From: Bacteroidota bacterium
Lineage (GTDB): Bacteria > Bacteroidota > Bacteroidia > Flavobacteriales_D > Sanyastnellaceae
Length of the DNA stretch: 60,489 nucleotides
Assembly (NCBI GenBank): GCA_016868835.1
Contig: VGFR01000002.1
Location: 1-60,489 of the forward strand
Direction: 5' to 3'
The notes under the pieces were generated by a model. It was given only the letters and a program-made list of their open reading frames with translations. It was not told where the DNA came from and did not search any database. Shown here one piece after another: positions 1-9,051 of the stretch. The translations under genes were made by a program, and so were the position numbers. The first letter of the stretch is position 1; each line of letters begins with the position of its first letter.

Positions 1-1822
1 ACCATTGATAGGTAGCTGTTCCTGTTCCGTTGCTGTATGCAAGCGTTAGGTTCGAAGGGGCGCCTCCTACGCATATTGTTTGAGTTGCGGTAGGTTGAGT
101 GCTTATTGTTGGATCGGCCAAGACAATAACCTCTGAAATAGAACTGGTGATGGATGGGCATCCACCACCAGCAATACTTACAATGCAGTAATAATAGGTT
201 GTTCCTGAATTTGCTGCAGGTGGAGAGTAAGATGCCGTTGTTGCACCAACTATTGCAGAACCTCCCGATGTGGAATTAACGGTGTTGCTGTACCACTGAT
301 AAGATACTGTACCCGCAGGGTCGGCGTTTGCTACTGCAACACTCAGCGCCGTTGTTGTGCCTCCAACACAAAGTGTTTGAGAGGATATGGGTTGAACTGA
401 AAAAGAAGTAACAAAAACGGTCAACGTATCGGTAGCGTCGCATTGTGCGGGCACACCCGGAATTGTTGCAGTGATGATTGTGTTAGAGGAAATCGATTCA
501 AGAATTTGACTTGCATTGTTTCCATCAAAACCAGGGGTATTATCACCACTCAATACATTCCATGTGTAACTAGTACCACCTGAGGCTGTGACATTCAAAG
601 GTGTATTCGCGCAAATGGTAGCTGTTATTGGAGTTAGTTGAATGCTTGGATAAATGTTCAGTGTAATATCCATGTCATCAGAACCAGGCAGCAAGCACGC
701 GTCATCAGTAGCATGGAAATGCACCAAAAATCCCGTTCCAATGGTTGCACTCGAAGTAGCCATGCAGAATTCACCGATTCCTGGGTTTGTGCTTGAGTTC
801 GATTGAACAAATACTGGATTTCCGGCGTTCAATCCTGCTGGCCAAGTAGCAGTGATGGTTATGTTTCTTTGAATGTTTGGATTCGAAGCTGAAACGGTAA
901 AACAAATACTATCTCCAGCACAAGCATTAATAGTGGTTGGGTTGAAAAGTTGTGTTTGATTTTGAATGCTTTGTATTTCGGGCAAGTCGAATGTTGTGGG
1001 TGTAGAAGCACAATCTCGAATTACAAACGCCATGTTTTCGTAGTAAGTTCCAATTGCATTTCCACCTTGAGTGAGTGTAATTTGAATTGTAATCAAATAG
1101 GTACCCACAGTTTGCCCCACCGTGTTGATTGTTACCGCTCCAGTTGCCGCATTGACTGTAGCAACCAAAGTATTGGTATAGCCGGGCACACCAATGGAAC
1201 TGTTGATTGAGGCACCTGTTGTTTGAGGTGTTGCAATTGAATAAGAAGCTGTCACACCTGCTGGTATGGTAAAGGTGGGGACATGGGTTACAGTTCCATT
1301 GTTCCGGCATTCATAAGGAACTTGCATGGAAGTAATCACCGGAGAATCGACACAATAAGCCGTATTGATAGTGGCACAGATATAGGCATCAGGAAGAGTT
1401 GCGTAATTGATATTGTTGAAATAATTCCAATCACCTTCATTCCAAATGACCTTCCAGGTACAATTCGCGTCTAGTGTGACCGTTCCGCGGTACACAAGTT
1501 TTTGAGTTCCTGGAGCCAAACCTCCCACACATGAACTATTGGCTAACTCTGAAGGACATAATTCTGAAATCTCTGTTGTGCTAATTAATGCAAGTGAGGC
1601 GTTAAAAGGAAAAGCACCGCATCCACTTGGAAAGAAAAAGACGTTTTCTGAATTGAGAGCTGAGCTAGCCCCAAAACAATCCTTATAAATGGTTAAGGTT
1701 ACCTGATATTGATTGGATCCCAAACAATCCCAAGTTACATTTCCGCCCAAAACGTGGTTCGCACCTGCTTCTCGAGCAAGAAAAAAGAAGGCTGGTAGTA
1801 ATAGCAATTTAAAAATCCGCAT
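1..1822 (-). CDS. Large secreted Ig-like repeat protein (partial, 3' end outside window)
   Basis: Only the first 607 codons are inside the window; the reading frame is still open at position 2. The protein starts with a signal peptide (hydrophobic core LLLLPAFFFLA, residues 6-16) and then a block beginning NHVLGGNVTWDC, a typical opening of very long Bacteroidota surface proteins that carry PKD/Ig-like repeats and end in a T9SS sorting domain. Two Ig-like repeats with the cores QTLCVGG and QTICVGG start near residues 480 and 570, about 93 residues apart. Inferred role: secreted or surface-attached adhesin. The sorting domain is not visible, so T9SS export is inference. The ATG at 1822 directly precedes the signal peptide. 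The gene is divergent from the LTD gene at 2034. Confidence 0.75.
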   Translation of the reverse strand, partial: MRIFKLLLLPAFFFLAREAGANHVLGGNVTWDCLGSNQYQVTLTIYKDCFGASSALNSENVFFFPSGCGAFPFNASLALISTTEISELCPSELANSSCVGGLAPGTQKLVYRGTVTLDANCTWKVIWNEGDWNYFNNINYATLPDAYICATINTAYCVDSPVITSMQVPYECRNNGTVTHVPTFTIPAGVTASYSIATPQTTGASINSSIGVPGYTNTLVATVNAATGAVTINTVGQTVGTYLITIQITLTQGGNAIGTYYENMAFVIRDCASTPTTFDLPEIQSIQNQTQLFNPTTINACAGDSICFTVSASNPNIQRNITITATWPAGLNAGNPVFVQSNSSTNPGIGEFCMATSSATIGTGFLVHFHATDDACLLPGSDDMDITLNIYPSIQLTPITATICANTPLNVTASGGTSYTWNVLSGDNTPGFDGNNASQILESISSNTIITATIPGVPAQCDATDTLTVFVTSFSVQPISSQTLCVGGTTTALSVAVANADPAGTVSYQWYSNTVNSTSGGSAIVGATTASYSPPAANSGTTYYYCIVSIAGGGCPSITSSISEVIVLADPTISTQPTATQTICVGGAPSNLTLAYSNGTGTATYQW

Positions 1823-2009
1823 CACAAATCGATTAAGTTTTCAAACTTTGCAATTTACAAAAGATTGGCTACAACTACACATCAAAAAATGATCATTCAC
1901 CGATGTTGTACTCAAATCTTTTCAGATTAGTAGACGCAAGGTTCCAATTAAAAGGTGCATGTTGACATACAAATAACTTAAAAATGATTTAAAAAATCAA
2001 TTTCCAACC

Positions 2010-2017
2010 TATCTTCG
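2010..2017 (+). promoter_or_regulatory. Putative -7 promoter element
   Basis: TATCTTCG fits the Bacteroidota -7 pattern TAnnTTnG and ends 16 bases before the ATG at 2034, in the divergent intergenic region 1823-2033. That region holds nothing else recognisable apart from AT-rich sequence. Confidence 0.4.
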
Positions 2018-2033
2018 TGGTCAAATTTATGCT

Positions 2034-2954
2034 ATGAAAAAACATTTACTCATCGCCCTTTTTTCAGTTTCAACCCTGATTTCTCAGGCACAATGCACTG
2101 AGATTTTTATATCTGAAGTGGTTGAAGGTTGGAGCAATAATAAAGCAGTAGAAATTTATAATCCAACCAATCAGACAAAAAACCTAAACGGATATGGAAT
2201 AGTGCGATTCCAAAATGGGAGCACAACCTATGGAAGTATTTCACCACTGGATGGGTATAGCATTTCACCCTTCGGTGTTATCGTGATTGTATTGGATAAA
2301 AGAGATTCTTTAGGTACTGGACTTGAAGCTCCTATTTGGGATGAACTTCAATTATTAGCAGATGCATTCATCAATCCAAATTACGATAACGGAATTTGGC
2401 CCATGTATTTCAATGGGAATGATGCGTTAGCTATTGTATCAAATAATGGAAATACATTAATTGACTTATACGGCAGAATTGGAGAGGGTACTGGTTTTGG
2501 CGGTTGGAGTGCTTATGGCACTGACGCCACAGGTACTACTTTGTATGCTTCACAAGATCACACACAAAAAAGAAAATCTAACGTAGTTTCAGGCGTTACA
2601 ACAAATCCAAGTTCTTTCGATGTATTTGCTCAATATGATACCCTACCAGCAAACACTTTCGATTTTTTAGGAGGACATGTTTGCGATTGCACAGTAAGTG
2701 TTTCCGAAATAAATAATAGGACTTCCGTTCAGATGTATCCGAATCCTGCCGGAGTTGCGCCTGTTTCATTTATCTCAGAGGTAGTCATTTCAAGGTACCA
2801 AATCATTGATGTTAACGGAAAATTAGTGTTCTCTGAAAATAATGTGAATCAAATTTTCGGACGAATTGAAACCGCTGAACTTCCATCTGGATTTTACCAC
2901 ATTCAGTTCACAGACGTTACAGGTGCAGTTACCACACAAAAGTTAATTAAGTAA
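2034..2954 (+). CDS. Secreted lamin-tail-domain protein with T9SS type A sorting domain
   Basis: 306 residues. A signal peptide (residues 1-20, ending SQAQ) is followed by an LTD-like beta-sandwich (CTEIFISEVVEG, then KAVEIYNPT, roughly residues 21-180), the fold used by many secreted Bacteroidota proteins to hold or flank enzymes. From about residue 232 the sequence MYPNPAG opens a type A T9SS C-terminal domain, ending in TQKLIK; this domain is recognised by the outer-membrane T9SS translocon and removed at the surface. No catalytic motif is visible, so the function beyond being a secreted LTD protein is unknown. It has its own promoter motif and a strong terminator, so it is probably a single-gene unit although the TonB receptor gene follows 55 bases later. 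Confidence 0.8.
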   Translation: MKKHLLIALFSVSTLISQAQCTEIFISEVVEGWSNNKAVEIYNPTNQTKNLNGYGIVRFQNGSTTYGSISPLDGYSISPFGVIVIVLDKRDSLGTGLEAPIWDELQLLADAFINPNYDNGIWPMYFNGNDALAIVSNNGNTLIDLYGRIGEGTGFGGWSAYGTDATGTTLYASQDHTQKRKSNVVSGVTTNPSSFDVFAQYDTLPANTFDFLGGHVCDCTVSVSEINNRTSVQMYPNPAGVAPVSFISEVVISRYQIIDVNGKLVFSENNVNQIFGRIETAELPSGFYHIQFTDVTGAVTTQKLIK

Positions 2955-2970
2955 CTGTATTCAAAAATTA

Positions 2971-2995
2971 TTAAAGGGGCCTTGTGCCCCTTTTT
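2971..2995 (+). terminator. Rho-independent terminator
   Basis: Perfect 8-bp stem AAAGGGGC/GCCCCTTT with loop CTTGT, running into a T tract. It separates the LTD gene from the TonB receptor gene at 3010. Confidence 0.85.
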
Positions 2996-3009
2996 AATCC
3001 CCAAGTATT

Positions 3010-5913
3010 ATGAATAGAAAACATCTTTTTCTCTTTCTGTCATTCAGTCTTGTTCAACTCATTTCGTGGTCTCAGAAAGCCATAGTAACCGGCGTTGTTC
3101 GTGACGCTCTCACGGGTGAATCTATTCCGGGGGCATTGCTGTATTGGCAAGATAAAAAAGCGGGGTTAGCTGTAAACACAGACGGCACCTTTTCAACCGA
3201 ATTAGCATTCGGTGAATACACTTTTGTTGCGAGTGCAATCAATTATGAAGAAAGTAAAAAAACGGTTAAAATCAATGGTAAAACACATCTTGAATTTGAC
3301 ATTATTCTTACATCACAAAAAGAAATTATTATTACAGCTGACATTGCTGTAGGTCGCAATGTACCTGTTGCAGTGTCTAACATTGGATTGAAAAGAATTG
3401 AAGAAGAGTTAGGAGGTAGAGAAATTGCAACACTAGCCAATACTACACCCGGCGCTTATGCTACACGAGCTGGAGGCGGAGATGGTGATGCACGAGTTAC
3501 TATAAGAGGTTTTAGCGGAAACAATCTTGCCGTAATGTTAGATGGTGTACCGGTAAACGATATGGAAAACGGGGCCGTTTATTGGAGCAATTGGTTTGGT
3601 CTTGATTTAGCCACGCAAACCACGCAAATTCAAAGAGGTTTGGGTGCATCTAAATTGGTTATACCTGCGGTTGGAGGTACTATGAATTTGATTACTCGTG
3701 GTATTGATTCGAAACAAAGTATTCGTATTAAACAAGAATACGCGTACGGTGCATTTTCAAGAAGTTCCTTCGCTCTGAATTCAGGAAAGACAAAAAAGGG
3801 ATGGGGATTCAGTTTAGCCGGTTCTTACAAAACAGGAAGCGGATGGGTAGACGGGACTTTCACCAACGGATTTTTCTATTACGGAAAGATTGAAAAAATC
3901 ATTGGCAAACATTATTTGAGTTTGTATGCATTAGGTGCTCCTCAGCAACACGGTCAACGTCTGCGTTCCGATGCTGTTGCTATGTATGATCAGGAAACCG
4001 CTCTGTCAGTTGGCGCTCCGCTTAACTACGACGCTGGAAGCGTTGGTGAAGTTTCAATATTCAATGGAGGAATAAATTACAATCCCGACTTGGGATTCTT
4101 GCAGCGCTATGATTTAATCAATGGTCAGCGTGTAAATGTGCAGGACAGGGAAGATTTCAACGGCCGAGTGAATTTCTATCATAAACCGCAGGTTTCTCTG
4201 AAAGATGTATGGAACATCAATGAAAAATCATTCTTATCTACCGTGGCCTATTTATCAATTGGTAAAGGTGGTGGCACTCGTTGGAACAGCAACCTAACGG
4301 CTAATGATTATTTAGCAGATGGTTCCGTGAATGTGCAATCCTTTTTTGACTCAAATGTTGGTAACAAAATTCCACTCTTTTCAGGACCAGATTACAACAT
4401 CAATTACCAAGTTGACTCTGTAGAACGCTATGCCGTTTCAAATTTTGTAAAAGCAAGTATGAATGAGCACTATTGGACGGGTATTCTGAGCACTTACAGC
4501 AATAAAATTAGCGAGAAACTGACAGTTTCTGGTGGAATTGATGCTCGTTATTACCGTGGTTTACATTACCGAAAAATCATTGATTTGATGGGTGCCGATT
4601 ATATGATAGCTAGGCAAAATTTCAATGCGAACGATCAGAATCTCATTAAGCGTGTTGGCGACACCATAGACTACAACAATGATGCATACATAGCTTGGGG
4701 CGGTTTATTTGGTCAAATTGAATATGATGGTGAAGACTTTTCATTTTTTGCAAGTATTTCAGGTGCCCAAACGGCATATAAACGCGTTGATTACTTCAAA
4801 CCTAAGGTCATTGAATACACAGACTCGAACGGCGATTTGCAACAAGTTCCCGTAGGGTATGTGCTACCTACGGTTGCTAATCCAATTGCATTGATTACAG
4901 ATTCTACAACTGTGAATACCATAGATGGCATGGCCACTTTTGGGAGCAATGCTCCGGGTGCGAAGTACCAAAGTACGGGCTGGTACAGTAGACCAACCTT
5001 TACATTAAAAACGGGTTTTCAATACAAAATAAACAAGAATTTCAGTGTCTTCCAGAATATTGGTTACCTTGACAAAGCCCCTCAATTCAGTCAAGTTTAC
5101 ACCAATGACAATGCCTTGTTTCAAAACATTCAAAACGAGAAAATCTTCAGTACCGAAATTGGATCTAGTTTTAAATCGAAAGAATTCACAGTTAACGTGA
5201 ATACCTATTGGACCATGTGGAAAAATAAGCCCTACCCATACGGTGTAAGTGTACCCAATCCACTTGACCCTTCAACCAACATAGCTGTGAATATTCAAGG
5301 TATGAATGCCAGACACATGGGTTTAGAATTTGAACTGGCATATAAAATAACAGATCAAATAACTCTGGAAGCGTTAGGCTCATTCGGAGATTGGATTTGG
5401 ACTTCAGGAGACACCGTACTCATTAATGATGATTTTAATAATCCCATTTACAATGTGCCGGGTGATCCAAGCAGCGGAAGATATCAATTGGTCTACGATG
5501 CTGCCGGGGTTCATGTCAGTGACGCAGCACAAACACAATTGGGTGGATTGATTCGATACGAGTGGAAAAATGGAGCCTATGTGAAAATGCGCTACATGTA
5601 TTTTGATAGATACTATGCTGCTATGAATCCGTTTCAATTGAATGGTGATAATGCCGCCCGTGAGTCTTGGCAAATTCCTTCTTATGGTTTGACCGAACTT
5701 CATGGTGGATATTCCTTCAAATTTGAAAAAGTGAAACTTGATCTTAGAGGAAGTGTCTTCAATGTGTTGAACAAGAAATACATTGCCGATGCCAACAACA
5801 ATGACCAAAATGCTTTGTACAACAACAAAGATTTTAATTTTGGTGCAAGTTCTGCCGGAGTATTCTTTGGACAAGGACGTTGGTTTAACTTATCTTTAAC
5901 CGCTACTTTTTAA
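3010..5913 (+). CDS. TonB-dependent receptor with carboxypeptidase-like regulatory domain
   Basis: 967 residues. Signal peptide (residues 1-21), then a CarboxypepD_reg-like beta-sandwich (AIVTGVVRDALTGESIPGA, about 24-105), a TonB plug domain (about 110-235, with VTIRGFSGNNLAVMLDGVP and GGTMNLITRG) and a long 22-strand-type outer-membrane barrel ending in LSLTATF with the usual terminal aromatic residue. Such receptors import ligands too large for porins, using TonB/ExbBD energy. No SusD homologue is next to it. Instead the gene 18 bases downstream encodes a secreted protein with two phospholipase-D motifs, so the two are probably co-transcribed and may handle the same nutrient. The ligand cannot be read from the sequence. 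Confidence 0.9.
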   Translation: MNRKHLFLFLSFSLVQLISWSQKAIVTGVVRDALTGESIPGALLYWQDKKAGLAVNTDGTFSTELAFGEYTFVASAINYEESKKTVKINGKTHLEFDIILTSQKEIIITADIAVGRNVPVAVSNIGLKRIEEELGGREIATLANTTPGAYATRAGGGDGDARVTIRGFSGNNLAVMLDGVPVNDMENGAVYWSNWFGLDLATQTTQIQRGLGASKLVIPAVGGTMNLITRGIDSKQSIRIKQEYAYGAFSRSSFALNSGKTKKGWGFSLAGSYKTGSGWVDGTFTNGFFYYGKIEKIIGKHYLSLYALGAPQQHGQRLRSDAVAMYDQETALSVGAPLNYDAGSVGEVSIFNGGINYNPDLGFLQRYDLINGQRVNVQDREDFNGRVNFYHKPQVSLKDVWNINEKSFLSTVAYLSIGKGGGTRWNSNLTANDYLADGSVNVQSFFDSNVGNKIPLFSGPDYNINYQVDSVERYAVSNFVKASMNEHYWTGILSTYSNKISEKLTVSGGIDARYYRGLHYRKIIDLMGADYMIARQNFNANDQNLIKRVGDTIDYNNDAYIAWGGLFGQIEYDGEDFSFFASISGAQTAYKRVDYFKPKVIEYTDSNGDLQQVPVGYVLPTVANPIALITDSTTVNTIDGMATFGSNAPGAKYQSTGWYSRPTFTLKTGFQYKINKNFSVFQNIGYLDKAPQFSQVYTNDNALFQNIQNEKIFSTEIGSSFKSKEFTVNVNTYWTMWKNKPYPYGVSVPNPLDPSTNIAVNIQGMNARHMGLEFELAYKITDQITLEALGSFGDWIWTSGDTVLINDDFNNPIYNVPGDPSSGRYQLVYDAAGVHVSDAAQTQLGGLIRYEWKNGAYVKMRYMYFDRYYAAMNPFQLNGDNAARESWQIPSYGLTELHGGYSFKFEKVKLDLRGSVFNVLNKKYIADANNNDQNALYNNKDFNFGASSAGVFFGQGRWFNLSLTATF

Positions 5914-5931
5914 AACAAGAAAAACAACAAA

Positions 5932-8900
5932 ATGAAATACGTTTATACTTTCTTACTCGGGTTGTTGCTAGTCAATGCTAACGCCCAATTCGTCATCAAC
6001 GAAGTGGATGCTGATCAACCAGCAGCCGACACACAAGAATTCGTTGAAATATACGGTACACCCGGTGCATCATTGAATGGTTACTTACTTGTCTTTTTCA
6101 ATGGTAACGCAGATGGATCTGGAGTGAATTCATACCTCACAGTTGATTTAACTGGCAACACAATTCCCGCTTCAGGTTATTTTGTTTATGGAAATGCGGC
6201 TGTTGCCAATGTGAATTTAATTGCCACTGATAATTCCATTCAAAATGGACCAGACGCAGTTGCTTTGATTCAAGCTCCAGCAGCATCATGGCCAACTGCT
6301 ACTCCTGCCTCAAACGTTGGAGTAATAGATGCTTTAGTTTATGGCACTGCTGATGTTGATGCTACTGGTTTAATTGCAACACTTACACCCGGACAAATTC
6401 AAGTCAATGAAGGAGCCGCGAATAATACAAATTCATCTTCTCGTTTGCCCGATGGTGGATCGCCATTTGCATCGAATACGTATGTTGCTCAAGCCCCTAC
6501 TCCAGGTGCATCAAATGCCGGTGTTATTTCGGGTTGCACAGACAACAGTGCGTGCAATTATAACGCCTTGGCTACGGTTGATAACGGCACTTGTGCATTT
6601 CCTGGTGATGCCTGTAATGATGGAAATGCGAATACCGCTAGCGATCTGTATGACGCCACATGCACATGCATTGGTTTCTTGAGTGGTTGTACTGACCCAA
6701 CAGCATGTAACTATGATAGCAACGCATTGCTCGACAACGGAACATGTGCTTTTCCTGGCGATGCATGCAATGATGGCGACGCCAATACAGCAAATGATAT
6801 TTACGATGCACTTTGTGGTTGTGCTGGAACACCAACTGGAAACAGCTCTATTCTTACTGCAGAAGGTACCCCATTGAATCAATCCGTTACCGTAACAGGT
6901 GTTGTTACCAATGGCGCTGAAATGGGAAGTTCTGTTCGTTACATCCAAGACAACGTTGCTGGCATAGCTATTTATCCAGGTCTCGATTGGGCAGCATGGG
7001 GTGCTGCTCCTTTGCGTGGCGACATTATTACCGTAACAGGGGTACTTACACAGTACAATGGTTTATTGGAAGTAGGTTCAACTTTAACTGCTGTTACTGT
7101 GGTCTCTTCAAACAATACCCTTCCTACTCCACAACTCATGACACCTGCCCAAGTGAATGAAGATGACGAGGGTGAACTTGTTACCATTGAAAACGTTCAA
7201 TTTGATTTAGCCGGTTCTGTTATCTCAGGAAACTCAACGTATTCCTTCACCTCGAACGGTGAATCCGGGGTTATCTACATTCGTAACGGAAGTGTTTTGG
7301 TTGGAACAAATCTTCCGGCCAGCGCCATTACGCTTGTGGGAATTGCTTCTCAATTTGATGTAACTGCTCCATACGATGCAGGATATCAAATTTTACCACG
7401 TGATGAAAATGATTTCATTCTGCCTCCTGGTGTAGCTTTACTTGGTCCTGTAACCCAAACAAACATTACGACTTCATCATTTGATTTAAATTGGACTACC
7501 AACAATGCAAGTGATAGTCGCGTAGATTACGGTTTAACTCCAACTCTTGGTCAAACGGTGTACGTAAACGAAAGTGTAACCAACCACACGGTTAACATCC
7601 CTGGATTACAACCTGGAACCATCTATTATGCCGCTGTTACCTCTGCAAACGTTGACGGATCTAGCACAAGTAGCGTGCGTCCATATGCAACGAAATCTTT
7701 AAGTTCTGGTGAAATACGTGTGTATTTCAATCGTGCAGTTGATACCAATTATGCTACCAATGAAAATGCGCTTTCTATAGGTGCCGGTTCAAATGATACC
7801 ATTGCCGCTTACATTCTTCGCGCCCAGCAGGCAGTTGACATTGCAATTTATAATTTCACTGATGATGCTGTGATTGCAAATGCTATAAACAATCGATTCA
7901 ATGCTGGGGTGCAGGTAAGAATAGTTGCTGACGGATCTACGGCACAATTGGGATTAGGTTTATTGAATCCAAATATTCCAGTTGTTGAAAGAATCAATAC
8001 CAGCGGAACGGGTATCATGCACAATAAGTTTATTGTAGTTGACCCAGACTCTGCGGCTAATTCATGGGTGTTCACAGGTTCAATGAACTGGACAGACAAC
8101 AACATGTACAATGACTTCAACAACATTATTATTTTCCAGGATCAAAGTCTCGCACGAGGATATCGCTTAGAATTCGAGGAAATGTGGGGTGGATCTGGAG
8201 CTCAACCCGGTAATCCGAATGGTGTTTTCGGTTCAACCAAAACCAACAACACGCCACTTGAGTATGTCTTGGGTCCAAATGATATTCGCGTTGAAAGTTA
8301 TTTCTCACCTACTGACAATGCAAATGGTGCTATTATCAAAACCATTCAAACAACAGATGCGAATCTCGATTATGCTATCTTGGCTTTCACTAGACAAGAC
8401 ATTGCAGACGCTATTATTGCTGAAGATGATTTATTCCTTGTCTTGGTTCGTGGTATGATTGAACAAACCAGCGATCCGTCTTCAGAATATACCTACCTCA
8501 CTACTGCAGGTCAAGACTGTCGCACACACGAACCTATATCATATGATTTGCATCACAAATATTGTATTGTAGACCATAGCACACTAGACTCAGACCCAAC
8601 TGTATTAACAGGTAGTCACAACTGGAGCAGCGCTGCTCAAACTACCAATGACGAAAATACAGTAGTAGTTCATGATGCTCGTGTAGCCAATTTGTATTTG
8701 CAAGAGTTCATGGCCACTTGGTCATTGGTTAATATTGAAGAAAACCTGTCGACTGATGATTTAAATGTGTATCCGAATCCTGCGAATTTCAATTTATGGA
8801 TTGGTGTTCCTTCAAACAGCGGCATGGCCAATTTAACTATCTACAATACAGTAGGTGAATTGGTATTTGAATCTGTTGTTACACCTGGAATGAATTCCAT

Positions 8901-8991
8901 TTCACTTCCTAGTTTAGCTGACGGCACATACGTGTGTCAGGTAAATTCTTCAAGCAAGAGTTGGAAGAAAACAATAGTTGTTCGCAACTAA
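5932..8991 (+). CDS. Secreted LTD / OB-fold / FN3 / phospholipase-D-like protein with T9SS type A domain
   Basis: 1019 residues. Order of parts: signal peptide (1-18); LTD-like domain (FVINEVDADQPAADTQEFVEI, about 19-190); two Cys-rich GCTDxxACNYN repeats starting at residues 201 and 252; an OB-fold-like/DUF5689-like segment (about 305-425); a fibronectin III-like domain (about 500-590); and a PLD module with both HKD motifs, HNKFIVVD at 697-704 and HHKYCIVD at 874-881, each followed by a TGS-N-W segment (TGSMNW, TGSHNW). A type A T9SS domain starts near VYPNPANF (946). PLD-family enzymes cleave phosphodiester bonds in lipids or nucleic acids through the two HKD histidines; both are intact, so activity is expected. 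The LTD and OB-fold company favours an extracellular nuclease over a lipase, but this is inference. It lies 18 bases after the TonB receptor gene. Confidence 0.8.
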   Translation: MKYVYTFLLGLLLVNANAQFVINEVDADQPAADTQEFVEIYGTPGASLNGYLLVFFNGNADGSGVNSYLTVDLTGNTIPASGYFVYGNAAVANVNLIATDNSIQNGPDAVALIQAPAASWPTATPASNVGVIDALVYGTADVDATGLIATLTPGQIQVNEGAANNTNSSSRLPDGGSPFASNTYVAQAPTPGASNAGVISGCTDNSACNYNALATVDNGTCAFPGDACNDGNANTASDLYDATCTCIGFLSGCTDPTACNYDSNALLDNGTCAFPGDACNDGDANTANDIYDALCGCAGTPTGNSSILTAEGTPLNQSVTVTGVVTNGAEMGSSVRYIQDNVAGIAIYPGLDWAAWGAAPLRGDIITVTGVLTQYNGLLEVGSTLTAVTVVSSNNTLPTPQLMTPAQVNEDDEGELVTIENVQFDLAGSVISGNSTYSFTSNGESGVIYIRNGSVLVGTNLPASAITLVGIASQFDVTAPYDAGYQILPRDENDFILPPGVALLGPVTQTNITTSSFDLNWTTNNASDSRVDYGLTPTLGQTVYVNESVTNHTVNIPGLQPGTIYYAAVTSANVDGSSTSSVRPYATKSLSSGEIRVYFNRAVDTNYATNENALSIGAGSNDTIAAYILRAQQAVDIAIYNFTDDAVIANAINNRFNAGVQVRIVADGSTAQLGLGLLNPNIPVVERINTSGTGIMHNKFIVVDPDSAANSWVFTGSMNWTDNNMYNDFNNIIIFQDQSLARGYRLEFEEMWGGSGAQPGNPNGVFGSTKTNNTPLEYVLGPNDIRVESYFSPTDNANGAIIKTIQTTDANLDYAILAFTRQDIADAIIAEDDLFLVLVRGMIEQTSDPSSEYTYLTTAGQDCRTHEPISYDLHHKYCIVDHSTLDSDPTVLTGSHNWSSAAQTTNDENTVVVHDARVANLYLQEFMATWSLVNIEENLSTDDLNVYPNPANFNLWIGVPSNSGMANLTIYNTVGELVFESVVTPGMNSISLPSLADGTYVCQVNSSSKSWKKTIVVRN
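6532..6834 (+). repeat. Two Cys-rich GCTDxxACNYN coding repeats
   Basis: Two in-frame units of about 153 bases (starting at 6532 and 6685) code GCTDNSACNYN and GCTDPTACNYD, each followed by DNGTCAFPGDACNDG. The same unit type occurs six times in the gene at 25800, so it is a mobile protein module in this genome. Confidence 0.8.
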
Positions 8992-9010
8992 AAGAGATAC
9001 GTTCGAATAA

Positions 9011-9038
9011 AAAAGGGGGAGTTTAGCTCCCCCTTTTT
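9011..9038 (+). terminator. Rho-independent terminator
   Basis: Perfect 11-bp stem AAAAGGGGGAG/CTCCCCCTTTT with loop TTTAG, then T-rich sequence. It closes the TonB receptor/PLD protein unit just before anmK. Confidence 0.9.
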
Positions 9039-9051
9039 ACTTTTACATACC

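Noticed and set aside
927-1310. A 127-codon minus-strand frame in another phase of the Ig-like gene
   Set aside because: It has Asn/Cys/His-rich low-complexity composition caused by the codon pattern of the real frame, which continues uninterrupted through the region.
5404-5874. A 156-codon open frame on the minus strand inside the TonB receptor gene
   Set aside because: It is antisense to a well-supported receptor with conserved domains, has no recognisable domain, and has a Cys/Ile-rich composition typical of shadow frames.
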